Source: Nematopogon swammerdamellus
Taxonomy: Eukaryota > Arthropoda > Insecta > Lepidoptera > Adelidae
Reading direction: 5' to 3'
DNA: 64,000 nucleotides
Assembly (NCBI GenBank): GCA_946902875.1
Contig: OX336349.1
Coordinates: forward strand, 14,717,891 to 14,781,890
Part shown: positions 34,140-44,009 of the stretch, in pieces
Position numbering within the stretch: the first letter of the stretch is position 1
Layout of the letters: each line of letters begins with the position of its first letter
Notes under the pieces: generated by a model
Told to the model about the DNA's origin: nothing
Database searches by the model: none
What the model saw: the letters and a program-made list of their open reading frames with translations, nothing else
Program-made: the position numbers and the translations under genes

Positions 34140-34500
34140 AGAAGAGGACAGGTCACAAAACGTGGTTGAAGGACTGTCGAAGACATCTCCCACTATGCCA
34201 TTTTTAAAGAAAGAGGGACATGTTACGGTTACGCCGAGCTACCCATTGAAGGACCCGAGAAGGAGGGAAATATGTGGGCGTTCCAAAGTGTACAAGTTCT
34301 GTGGAGGAAAGATCTGCAGGACCGATTTGTAAGCATTCGCTGTAAGTCCAACGTATAGGAATGCAATCTCTGCCCAGTGCTCGTTCTGCGGAGGTGGAAA
34401 GGAAACAGCAGAATCGCGTCAAACAGCTCCTCCGAAAACTCCCTATGGAATAAGCACACTAGCCTATGCATACAATTGATTTGATGCGTTCTTGAAAGCA
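34140..34500 (-). pseudogene. Decayed LINE reverse-transcriptase C-terminus
   Basis: The minus strand encodes, with frame changes, FSEELFDAILLFPFHLRRTS, then RSFLHRTCTLWN and related pieces. This follows the usual Jockey/CR1 C-terminal order (ECSEELF, PYxLD, FLPRTxxLWN, LPxxVFP). It is a different LINE family from the 27103 copy. It is broken by shifts and has no tail. Confidence 0.55.
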
Positions 34501-34504
34501 ACGT

Positions 34505-35260
34505 TGCCAGTAAATCGAGGCCAACTAACCCCTGGTGCAGATCTCATAAGAAGAAGATACAAAATTCTCATGGAAGAATGTGGGACATACGTTTGACCCG
34601 CCCGACACGACGCGGCTTGCCAAACCACCCCAGCTATCTTGTCACGCATTGGCTTTCCTTTTCTAAAATCCATGTTTCTTAACCGGTACCTGTGCCGGTA
34701 CCCAAGGCTGGTACTGTATAGTTTTCGCCAAATTGTATTGTCGCTGGCTAGTACGATCACAGATTACTTAATGGTACGATTTTCACTCTGCGCAGATCAG
34801 AAGTTGAGTTTTAGTTCATAGGTGAGAGCGTGGGGAAAGCGTGCATTATTTTAGATGTGCGAAGCTTTTGGAGTGAACACCGTACGAAAGTTTGACAAAA
34901 ACTTACGGTAAGTTAACTGGGCGCTTATACTGGAGGGTGTGCAACCGGCTGCAAATTGTGATGATCCACACTATAGTACATTTGGCCTGGCAGGCGAGGC
35001 GACACGGGCGGAGGGCGGTGCGGAGCTGTGTGTAGTGAGGGGTGGCCAGGGGATGCTGACTGGTCCGCTCTCGCTACCTGGAGAATTGATTTATCTACAT
35101 CCGCGCGGACAATGTGCACGAACATCCGACAGGGTTGTCCCTTGCACCGCCAATCTCCGTCTGAAGTATGGTTGGGCCAAGCAAGCCAGTACGTCACTTA
35201 AAATTTTTATTATAAGTTTAGATAGAAAACCACGAAAATGGTGAAGTAAACATGCCCCTG
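34505..35260. other. No supported gene; GC-rich block at 34925-35200
   Basis: The block 34925-35200 is GC-rich and open on both strands (34939-35244 plus, 34925-35197 minus), but neither peptide is recognised. It may be part of an unclassified repeat or a non-coding exon. Confidence 0.3.
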
Positions 35261-35267
35261 ACCAGTA

Positions 35268-35460
35268 CCCTAATCACGAGATTTAACCTACACCGCGTAC
35301 TACGCTACGCCCGCCGTGTTCTCCACATCATTTTGTATGGAGAAACGGAGCAGCGCCTCTAGTGATAGATTTCCGAACTTCGTTTCTCCATACAAAATGA
35401 TGCAGAGAACACAGCGTAGCGTAGTACGCGGTGTAGGTTAAATAAATCTCGTGATAAGGG
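35268..35460. mobile_element. MITE with 80-bp inverted repeats and TA duplication
   Basis: Left arm CCCTAATCACGAGATTTAAC... matches the complement of the right arm ending GTGATAAGGG. TA dinucleotides flank at 35266-35267 and 35461-35462. Arms continue through CACCGCGTACTACGCTACGC and CATCATTTTGTATGGAGAAA. The length is 193 bp with a short unique centre. TA duplication and strong inverted ends fit a Tc1/mariner-type MITE. Confidence 0.85.
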
Positions 35461-35464
35461 TACA

Positions 35465-35940
35465 TGACTTTAATCTGAATCGTCTGTTCGCGATAAACTA
35501 AGTAACGCGGGTCACAATTTTTTATTAAGGTTTGTACACCACCCCGCGAACATGTTAAATATTGAAGGTCTGTGTAATAGTACGTTGTATTTCATTTCAT
35601 TTCATTTCATTGTATAGAAAGCAGTCATCATCAGTTCAATTAAACAACGGATAAATAATTTAGGATGAAATACAGTTTAAATTTTACAGAACTTATAAAT
35701 AAAAGATTACATATTGAGTTAAAGACAATTCTCGGCAACTGAAAACGTAGCACCGTACAATGACACTTTCGGCGGCTGTAAGAAATTATTAAATGTGCAT
35801 GTAGCGACCGGTCAAAATTTGAAAATCAACGGCCACAGCTGTACTTTCACTTAATAACATAATCAATTTACAGCTACAGCTGTAATTGATACCTTATTAT
35901 AAGGTAATAAATACTTCACTGAAACCTTGATAAGCAATGA
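35465..35940. other. No supported gene; TTTCA microsatellite
   Basis: A TTTCA pentamer repeats about five times at 35585-35612. The remainder is AT-rich with a small inverted pair around TACAGCTACAGCTGTA at 35870. Confidence 0.5.
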
Positions 35941-35944
35941 AATG

Positions 35945-36070
35945 AAATAAAAATATACTTTATTTACAAAAGGCGAGTTTAATGCCTTGCGGCATTATTT
36001 ACGAACTAACCTTTGGGATGTGGAAAACACGTAGGGACGGACAATGCAGTACTAAAGAGGGAACAGTAGT
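35945..36070 (-). mobile_element. LINE 3' end fragment (GGCATT family)
   Basis: On the minus strand, CCCAAAGGTTAGTTCGTAA, TGCCGCAAGGCATTAAACTC and GCCTTTTGTAAATAAAGTA form a 3' end shared with 43220-43335 (plus) and 45770-45944 (plus). The hairpin TGCC-GCAA-GGCA sits in the 3' UTR. Confidence 0.7.
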
Positions 36071-36398
36071 ATGTCAGTAGTATGAAAGTAGTAAGCAAGG
36101 GGCCACCCCTAAAGAATTGCTATTGTGTGAGGCGCAACCTCTAGTTACAACAAAAAGGCGAACGGATCTCGTCTTTGTTCGGGTTGCGAAGACGTACTCC
36201 AAGCTATCTGTAACTTCGCGGCAGTTTTTCTTTAGGTCGCAGCTGTCGAGAGTTCTTCCTCTCTTCCATGCAGTTCAAAACTTTCAGATGCTCAAATTCT
36301 CACTTCCTAAAGTGAATTTCGAACCAATATTCCAGACTTAGATGACGTTCATGAAAATTTGGCATGAGACTGAATGCAAATAATGAATAAGGGTGATA

Positions 36399-36650
36399 AT
36401 GAATAATCGCAGAACTTTGCTAGAAAAATATGAGGACGCTATGTTCCAAAAGGTCAATACGAACGAAGTCGTTTTAAACTACGATCAGTATGCCAAGGGT
36501 ATAATGCAAATTGAGCATCAATACGTGAGCTCCGTAGATTTTTCAAACTGACAAGTCACAGACACTGATTTGTTCAACTATGATTTTGACAAATCCGCAG
36601 AACGCAAGCGCGAATTCTATGCTAATGCTGAAAAGAGGGATACATTTTGA
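36399..36650 (+). pseudogene. Unrecognised 84-codon frame with one internal stop
   Basis: ATG at 36399 opens 50 codons (RTLLEKYEDAMFQKVNTNEV, LNYDQYAKGIMQIEHQYVSS) to a TGA at 36549-36551. The same frame continues as QVTDTDLFNYDFDKSAERKR and FYANAEKRDTF to a TGA at 36648-36650. The composition, rich in Asp, Glu, Tyr and Lys with no low-complexity runs, is coding-like on both sides of the internal stop. That pattern suggests a recently broken gene or retrocopy fragment. I do not recognise the family, and there is no poly-A next to it. Confidence 0.35.
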
Positions 36651-36654
36651 CCTC

Positions 36655-37425
36655 AGAATTCGAGCCAATACAGTGAAATGCGTGGCCTGAGCGCGACGGA
36701 CAAACCTTGTCTGGAGATTTTTCATAAGTTGCTTAAAATATAGACACATAGAATATGAACAAGCATAACTACTGTAAAGAAATCCAGTCTAGTAGTTCAA
36801 TACAATCCAGTAAAACTTTGAAACGTTTGAAAAGAAAATGACCAATTTATTTATTTATTTGTTAATTATAGACAAACAGCCGTGGCTGACACGTCCACGT
36901 TTCTTTTTAATGTTATCTTTGTTTTTTCTATTTTCGATTTATTTTTAAACATATCGTTCTTGAGCACCCTTTAAGAACTAGTTTTATGTATTAGGTTAGG
37001 TTAGGTTTTAGTCTATTTTTTTATTACTTCCGTTCCTCTGGAAGTTGGTTTCAGTCGTCCATCACTGTACTTGTTATGAAATGTTTGCGAATATGTCAAT
37101 TTCGCGACGACACGTGAGAATTTTGTACACCGTTAGGTCCATTCACTGTCGAGTTTCTAGAGAAGGCAGCTTTCGAGTGAGTGAGTTTTAAGCAAAACAC
37201 AAAAGTTTTAACAAATCAAAACAAGTATGAACTCTATCGATGATAGAACAGCAGACGTATAGACATTTTAGATTTTAGTAAGTAACCACGTAAGTATAGT
37301 ACTCGTATGAAACATTTTGGTGTCAGTTATCTTATCACATCGTATGTATGCTCTAGCAGCTAGAATCTAGCTAAACTCTATAGAGGCGCTGGGTGGGAAT
37401 TTTTTAAATGTCAAGTCAGTCTGTC
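36655..37425. other. No supported gene
   Basis: AT-rich, with the tandem GGTTAGGTTAGG at about 36992, a short telomere-like TTAGG run that occurs twice only. No other feature. Confidence 0.45.
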
Positions 37426-37429
37426 AGCG

Positions 37430-37725
37430 TGTATGCGTCCACTGCTGGACATGCGCCTCTCCAATTTTCCTCCAGTCCTCTCGGCCTTCAGTCATGTCAC
37501 CTCTCGCCTTGGCACGGTCCTTACACCGAGTCATGCAGCAGGTGGGTCTTCGTGCCTTGCTTATAGCTGCTTGATAGTTATCCTGTCCTAATACATTGCT
37601 AAACGTGGCAGTCGGTGATGTGCTGTAATTTACAAGAGTACTTGTAGCACAACACCGATTACTCTGCTTACCCCGATTGTCGGGATACAGCGTGTGGTAT
37701 GTATGTATGTATGTATGTACGTCAT
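37430..37725 (+). repeat. Repeat A, copy 4
   Basis: Forward copy with GAGTCATGCAGCAGGTGGGT, TAGCACAACACCGATTACTC and GGGATACAGCGTGTGGTATG, then a TATG microsatellite ending about 37719. Confidence 0.75.
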
Positions 37726-37989
37726 AACCGGGAGGACGCGGTCTTAAAATGTTTACATACTTTACGTGAATTAGTATCGAATGATAGTTACTAAAACTAA
37801 TGATAGGCCTGCTGATCGAACCGAGGATCGAACACGACTGTTCCATAAAATTTAGAAGTTGCACGAACGCGGCGCGGCGGAGGCACGAACACAACCTTGG
37901 AACTTGACGCGCGCCAAAAAAACGTGCACGAACGATGATCCCGCTTGTCGCACAAGAATGCCGTCACTCCACTTCACAGCGTATAACTC

Positions 37990-38160
37990 CTCGTATCCGT
38001 CGTACGGGACCCTATTACTAAGCCTACGTCGTCTGTCTGTCCGTCTGTCCGAGGGCTGTAATTCTTGAACCGTAATAGGTAGCCCGTTGAAATTTCCACA
38101 GAATATGTGTTAGTATGGCCGACATAACAACAAATAATAAAAATAAGAAAAAGTCAGACA
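37990..38160 (+). repeat. Repeat B, copy 3
   Basis: CGTATCCGTCGTACGGGACC, the GTCTGTCC microsatellite and TTGAACCGTAATAGGTAGCC mark a forward copy of repeat B. Confidence 0.75.
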
Positions 38161-38194
38161 GACAAGACAGACGTAAGTCTTTTTATGATAATTT

Positions 38195-38410
38195 TTAACC
38201 GACTTCCAAAAAAGGAGGAGGTTCTCAATTCGTCTGTATGTTTTTTTTTTTTTTTATTTTTTTTTTTATTTTTTTTATTTTTTTGTATGTTTGTAACACG
38301 ATTTCTCCGTCAATTGAGGGCCGATTTAGAAAATTCTTTTTTTGTTAGTTAGGTCATACTTCCGAGGTGGTCCCATTTCAATTTTATCGAAATTGGTTCA
38401 GTGGTTTTCG
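38195..38410 (+). repeat. GACTTCCAAAAAAGGAGGAG-type repeat
   Basis: The phrase AACCGACTTCCAAAAAAGGA, then GGTTCTCAATTCGTCTGTAT, a T run of about 60 and TCAATTGAGGGCCGATTT. The same order recurs in part at 1-130 and 39020-39125. It is a lepidopteran interspersed repeat type often found next to retroposon ends. Confidence 0.6.
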
Positions 38411-38427
38411 AAAAATCAGCATAATAC

Positions 38428-38575
38428 TATGGTGTGTGGTTACCTTCAGCAAAACTTGTGATGTGGTCGTTTTCGGCAATTTTCAGTTTGATAAATTAGT
38501 ATGGTGTGTGGTTACCTTCAGCAAAACATTTGTGATGTGGACTTATTCAGCAATTTGCAGTCTGACACATATGGC
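38428..38575 (+). repeat. 72-bp tandem duplication
   Basis: TATGGTGTGTGGTTACCTTC starts at 38428 and again at 38500, each followed by AGCAAAAC, TTGTGATGTGG and a diverging remainder. Confidence 0.75.
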
Positions 38576-39323
38576 GAATAATTCTGTACCACTTCAATCG
38601 ATTTCGATTATTCGATTTCGATTATTCTTTTTTATGTAATATTACTAAAAAGAATGAAATAAAAACTGTTTTAAAAAATATTAAACCGATTTCCAAAAAA
38701 AACAAAAAAAAAAAAAACTAAAAAGTATTAAATACCTAATATTTTGAAATTTTCTCTGTCCTGTTGAAATACATGAATCGATATACTAGTGATACATATT
38801 CGGACCCTTGTTTCATGAATATTCTAAATTTGAAATTTTTTTATCTTTTCCGACCGGCGTTTAATTTATTATGGTACCTGGCCAGTACCTACTGTACCGA
38901 GTACCATCGAGCTGGTTTGATGATGGAGACAGAAGGTGGCCATAGGAACTCCTAAACTACACATGATAAACCCATCGTGTTTGGGCTCGTTGCATTTGTC
39001 TTCACGAGAAATTTACTTTAGACCTAAAAGATTCTCAATTCGACGGTATGTTTTCTTTTTTTGGATGTTTGTTACGCGATTACTCCGTCAATTGTGGGCC
39101 GATTTTGAAAATTCTTTTTTTTTTTATTTGAAAGGGGATAACCCTGAGGTTTTTGAAGTGAAAACTTCTTTAGCGGCTCTTGGCACTTTTTTAGGTGGGT
39201 AAAAATGTATAACTCGCGACATCGCGTCAGCGTCATTTTTAAAATGAAACCTTAAGTCATTGCGTTAAGGGTTAAGTTAGAGTGGCACGGGATCTGCCGG
39301 CACTCCCGGAGTGCAACTGTTAA

Positions 39324-39521
39324 GTAGGGTTCCGTAACACGTTTATGTCTGTCCATTCTACTAAGTTCTGCAAAATGAATGTAGGGTTCCGTAACATATG
39401 CATGTCTATCCGTTCTACTAAATTTTACAATTTTCAACCAAGGTCCTCCGACGGTTATTTTATAATAAAAGTAGGCTTCCGTAACACGTTTATGTCTGTC
39501 CATTCTACTAAGTTCTGCAAC
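39324..39521 (+). repeat. Three spaced direct repeats of about 50 bp
   Basis: GGGTTCCGTAACACGTTTAT followed by GTCTGTCCATTCTACTAA starts at 39324, 39381 (diverged) and 39471 (GGCTTCC variant). These resemble fragments of repeat B's GGTTCCGTA end copied locally. Confidence 0.7.
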
Positions 39522-39863
39522 ATCACCTACAACGTCCGTGATGTCAGCCCATAACACCAGTGCCATGTCAGTGCTTCCCCCTTTGATCGTGCTGACTACA
39601 CTGAACTGGTCGGAAAACACAAACTATTTACATAGCCGTTTCGACCGACGTTTAATTCAGTGCGGTGGTACCAACCCGGGAAGGTTAAACCCTACCACCA
39701 AGTAAAATTACGAGGGAAGGGACTTACAGTTTTACGAGGAATCCGAACCTTGGTCAGCCTCCAACGGTCAGCGGTCACCCATCTAAGCACTGACCGCACC
39801 CAGCGTTGCTTAAAATTCAATAGCGACAGTTGACTGTCTGCACCACTGAGCTATCGAAGCTGA
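39522..39863 (-). mobile_element. SINE family 2 copy without tail
   Basis: Minus-strand head at 39863 with GATAGCTCAGTGGTGC, 5S-like CTTAGATGGGTGACCGC and GGTTCGGATTCC, then the shared block and body. The 3' tail (GTGTCAGTTTC plus poly-A) is missing at the junction with the direct repeats at 39521. Confidence 0.75.
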
Positions 39864-39986
39864 CGTGGTCCTATTTTAATTGGGTCAAGATCGGATTGGA
39901 AAGCGAGGCGGAATCGCGAGGCCGAAGGCCGAGCGATTCCGCCGAGTACATTAATAGCAAAAAATTACTAAAAAAAACTGTGAAAT

Positions 39987-40360
39987 AAAAAAAAAGTTTT
40001 AAAAAACATAAAACCGACTTCCTAAAAAAAGTAAAACTAAAAAACTATTTAAAATAAAAATATAAAAACCGCCTTCAAAAATATATGAAATAAAAACCTA
40101 AAAAAAAAAACGAACCCTAGAGTTGAAGGCGGTGCTAAAGCAAGCAAAATGATGCATGAAAGAAAACATGAGCGGATGATAATATCCTTTGTGATTTGTG
40201 TAGCCTTTTTAGCACCGCCTTCAACTCTAGGGTTCGTTTTTTTTTTTAGGTTTTTATTTCATATATTTTTGAAGGCGGTTTTTATATTTTTATTTTAAAT
40301 AGTTTTTTAGTTTTACTTTTTTTAGGAAGTCGGTTTTATGTTTTTTAAAACTTTTTTTTT
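39987..40360. mobile_element. Large foldback element, 153-bp near-identical arms
   Basis: Arms 39987-40139 and 40208-40360 are complementary over essentially their full length, including CGAACCCTAGAGTTGAAGGC and ACCGACTTCC-AAAAAAAG, around a 68-bp loop. The arms contain ACCGACTTCC and ACCGCCTTCA phrases like those of the repeat at 38195. The near identity implies a young insertion or gene conversion between arms. No target duplication was resolved because the ends are A/T runs. Confidence 0.85.
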
Positions 40361-40660
40361 ATGTGGTTCGTTTTTGTAATGTGTTTAATCTAGTCTAGTC
40401 ACATATCTAGTGTAGGTAGTGTTGGGGTTGATCGATGAACAGTAGAGTTACCATTATTGTAGAACCATGTCATAGACACTCTAGACCAGCGGTGTCCAAC
40501 CGGTAGTACGCGTGTCCCCGGTAGCACGCAACCTTATTTTTAGGCGCCCGCACACAGCACAGACGTTCTAAGAAACATAAACATTGAAATAATACCGCGA
40601 GGAAAAAATATAAAAAATAAATTTAGAAATACGTTATGCTGTCACATGGATTTTTTTTTA

Positions 40661-41424
40661 TATAATAAAATCCAACGTCTGCTTTCTGTCTGTCTGAGTG
40701 TCTGTCTGTCCGCTTATAACTCGAGAACCACTGAACCGATTTTAATAAAAGAAAATTCTACGGATAGCTTGATTCTTCCCATCAACTATAGGCTACTTAC
40801 TATCACGCTAAATAGCTTATGAGGTTAACAGTGAAGTGAAATATGAGAGCGGGCGGAGCCGCGGGCACAGCTTGTGGATTATACAGTAGATTTTGTAAAT
40901 TGTCTGATAAAGATAATCAAAATAGCCAGGTATCCCATTTAAATTTATTGGAAGGCCTAGCTTAGACATCTGTCAGATAAAATAAAATAAAGAATGAACA
41001 GATTGTCTTTGGTGTTTTGTTTTATTTGAGTCATTCATTTCAAGCTCGCGAAAGTTATTCTGTATAACGCCTCGGCTCACAAGTCCGCAGCTGCAATAGC
41101 TGCCATTCACGATGCTAACTTTGAAATACTTGAACATCCTTACCTATAATAAAATCCAACGTCTGCTTTCTGTCTGTCTGTCTGTCCGCTTATAACTCGA
41201 GAACCACTGAACCGATTTTAATAAAAGAAAATTCTACGGATAGCTTGATTCTTCCCATCAACTATAGGCTACTTACTATCACGCTAAATAGCTTATGAGG
41301 TTAACAGTGAAGTGAAATATGAGAGCGGGCGGAGCCGCGGGCACAGCTTGTGGATTATACAGTAGATTTTGTAAATTGTCTGATAAAGATAATCAAAATA
41401 GCCAGGTATCCCATTTAAATTTAT
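40661..41424 (+). mobile_element. Helitron-like element in a 484-bp partial tandem duplication
   Basis: Segment 40661-40948 is repeated at 41145-41424, the two copies differing only by an 8-bp microsatellite change as far as I can see. The spacer 40949-41144 is the left part of the same element (TTGGAAGGCCTAGCTTAGAC onward), as shown by the single copy at 22677-23084. Both copies include the GC-rich 3' end GCCGCGGGCACAGCTTGT and the same 70 bp of flank, so the duplication took host flank with it. It is not an LTR pair: there are no TG/CA ends and no primer site. Confidence 0.75.
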
Positions 41425-41724
41425 AGGTAATCAAACGTCATACACAGGTACGGAACCAGAAGGACACCCACTGCTCTAGACACTCTGGTCATATCAATCA
41501 AATGTTCAAAAGGCAAAGCAAGCTAGTAAGAGTGACGAGGTTCTACAAATGTATGTCCATTTACTATTGAACAGTTATTATTTAAGTCATCGCGTGTTTT
41601 AATCAAAGTGGGCGGATTGCAGGCAGATACCGCAGTCGCAAATTACACGTTGCAGGCAGTTCGTCTGGTGACCGCCACCACCACCGTGTCGTGTTGTGAT
41701 AACAAACAATTAAAAGAATAGAAC

Positions 41725-41784
41725 AGCTATTTACCTATTTTATGTATGATATACACATGCCATACATAACATAGGTAAATAGCT
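41725..41784. ncRNA. Pre-miRNA-sized hairpin candidate
   Basis: Arms AGCTATTTACCTATTTTATG(TATG) at 41725-41748 and the complement at 41761-41784 pair with one mismatch across a 12-nt loop. Size and shape fit a short pre-miRNA, but the arms are nearly perfect, as in a tiny MITE. There is no expression evidence. Confidence 0.25.
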
Positions 41785-41944
41785 GGATAAATAGCTCCGT
41801 CAGCTGCGGCACAAGCCATTGGCCGTCTGCCGTCTGTCAAGAATTCAGTTCGGATAATAATTTATAATTTTAAGAACGCATTTTATAATTCCTCTTCCTC
41901 ATCACATAATAATTTTAAAAATAAATAACTTTTATTTCAAGCTT

Positions 41945-42205
41945 TTTAAAAAACCCGCATGCAAATCGGTCCACTTTTTAAGATAATTCCTTTTTTTATT
42001 ACTTAATTACTTGATTACTTGATTACAAACATAGCTAAGAACCATCCCGATTAAACAAGCTTCCTAATAAAAAAAATAAAAAAAAAACCGCATCCAAATC
42101 GGTGAATCCGTTTGGGAGCTACGATGCCACAGACAGACAGACAGACACGCACACACACACGTCAAACTTATAACACCCCTCCGTTTTTTTCGTCGGGGGT
42201 TAAAA
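41945..42205 (+). repeat. RTE-type retroposon 3' end with CAGA microsatellite
   Basis: AAACCCGCATGCAAATCGGT and later ACCGCATCCAAATCGGTGAA, CCGTTTGGGAGCTACGATGC, a CAGA/CACA run and CGTCGGGGGTTAAAAA form a characteristic lepidopteran 3' end. No coding part is attached. Confidence 0.5.
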
Positions 42206-42339
42206 ATGACTTCATTTATTCGACAAGTTGATGCCAATTCTATGCTTTCGAATTCTTTGGTTGGGAATGATTGTGAAAAACCCAGACATGAGTATCGAAG
42301 GTTAGCTCTCGTGTTACTCAAGTGATGGCTACATGAAAT

Positions 42340-42740
42340 GTTTTTACAGAACCTGACACGGTTGGCTTCTCTCGCGATTTCGGCCCGTTATATGCCTTTG
42401 TGAATGGTATCCAGCCAGACGTAGTGTGTGGTGAGGTACTTGAAAATAATAGGCCCACTGCATCTCTCCCCGTGCATGTCGTAAAAGGTGACTAAGTGAT
42501 AAGGACAAGATGCCAAGTCACCGTGCTAAAGGGCGACAGCCTGTCCATCTCTCACCTGGGCACAGCCCTTTTACCGAGTCATGCAGTAGTTTAAAGTGCC
42601 TTCGTGCCTTACTGGCTGCTTGGTTTATCTTGTCCTAAGTGGTCGGTGTTATGTTGGAGTTCTGACAGCACAACGCCGATTACTCTGCTTAGCCTGAGAC
42701 AGAATACAGCGTGATGTTATGCATGTATGTATGTATGTAT
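42340..42740 (+). repeat. Repeat A, longest copy (copy 5)
   Basis: Starts with CCTGACACGGTTGGCTTCTC, which resembles the complement of the SINE family 2 tail. It continues with AATAGGCCCACTGCATCTCT and the usual landmarks to a TATG microsatellite. It gives the most complete view of repeat A here, about 400 bp. Confidence 0.7.
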
Positions 42741-42744
42741 CTAG

Positions 42745-43215
42745 CGATTCCAGCCGCTCCATGCTGGCTGCCGAAAGAAAAGGAGCAAGAACGCCTAGGG
42801 TTCCCAACCGTAATCTAAAATAAAGTATCTTACGTTATTTTAGGTCTCCGTACTTTAAACTTTTGAAATGAAACGTAAACTGACAGCACCTCAGTAATTG
42901 AATGCAGTGCATCATAAATTCATAATAGTGTATTCAAAAATAACTCATCTCATCCGAGATCTCATCACTGCTTAAATGTGCAAAAAGCACTATAAGCTTG
43001 AGTATATGAAATGGGTACCTATTATAAATAAATATCTTGTAATTGATACATGGAGAATATTGTTAATTCTCTATACGTATCAACGGAGGTGACTTTTATC
43101 ACCTTTTATCGACAAAAGCGCCGCGAGCAGATTCGCTTCCCTAGGTCATAAAACTGTTTTGCCAATTTACGATTTTATTAGTATAGATAAGACCGTACTT
43201 GTAAACTATTCTTTT
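42745..43215. other. No supported gene
   Basis: AT-rich with no recognisable feature. Confidence 0.45.
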
Positions 43216-43219
43216 TCGC

Positions 43220-43335
43220 CTGCATATACTTCTCCCACATCCCAAAGGTTGGTTAGAATACAATGCCTCACAGCATTAGGCTCACCTATTGTGCCAAATT
43301 TTTGTTTAATAAAGAATATATACATACATACTTAG
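43220..43335 (+). mobile_element. LINE 3' end fragment (GGCATT family)
   Basis: ACATCCCAAAGGTTGGTTAG, ATGCCTCACAGCATTAGGCT and TTTAATAAAGAATATA followed by a TACA microsatellite tail. Same family as 35945 and 45770. Confidence 0.7.
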
Positions 43336-43654
43336 ATACTTTTTTCCCATCCCTGAAATCAGAAATACCTACGTTATTTCTTCAAACAAAAAGTTGTCAA
43401 CCCTACGCGCCAGTGTTGCCGACTTTGCGTTAGGATGTCACGAACTTAGCTGTAAAATAGATAATAGAGCTTTGTTCCCACTACAGCGAGTCAAGATGGC
43501 GGAATGGCATTTTTTTATTATAAAGAAAAAAGAAGTGCTGGTAAAAATTTAAATAATAAACCGGTGACAATCTACTGCTTGAATAAAGAAATTTTTTTTA
43601 TGATGAATAACTGTGCCTGGGGCTCCGCTAAAATCAGCCTATTATAACTATACT

Positions 43655-43803
43655 AGACTACGCGGGACGGATCTCGGCGTGTCGTCGCCGCAGCGGGCGA
43701 CCCGCCACGCGAATACACTATACAAGTGCGGTGCGGGTGCGAGGGAGAACACCGACGAACCGCTGCGGCGGCGACACGCCGTGATCCGCCCCGCGCATTA
43801 TAC
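43655..43803. mobile_element. GC-rich MITE (family G), copy 1
   Basis: Inverted ends (GCGGGACGGATCTCGGCGTG and complement ending GCGCATTATA) of about 40 bp flank a 70-bp centre containing CGCGAATACACTATACAAGT. The left end is eroded. Copies 2 and 3 lie at 60561-60709 and 60782-60930. Its GC content contrasts sharply with the host DNA. Confidence 0.8.
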
Positions 43804-43906
43804 CTAGTACCTACTTTTCGATCTGAATACTAGTACCCGAGTATCTACCTAACCAGCGAAGGAACTAAGTAAATCTTCAGAGTGAGATTTCTTATCAATT
43901 TCTATT

Positions 43907-44005
43907 TTTTATTGAAAACGCGACATGTGGCGCCGAGCCATCCATATAGGAAGGTGTATAACGACGCCCATGGACATTCGGTCGTATGCGGGGGTTGCGA
44001 ATGCC
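43907..44005 (+). repeat. Repeat E, copy 2
   Basis: Matches 2311-2398. The 1-kb piece after it holds a GTGGC-type simple repeat at 44105-44150 (GTGGCGTGGCGTGTTGTGG) and nothing else recognisable. Confidence 0.6.
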
Positions 44006-44009
44006 ATGC

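Noticed and set aside
36990..37006. Telomere-type TTAGG repeat
   Set aside because: Only about two units, far too short to be telomeric.
40661..41424. Small LTR retrotransposon with 280-bp LTRs
   Set aside because: No TG/CA ends, primer-binding site or polypurine tract, and another copy shows the spacer and repeat are one Helitron-like element.
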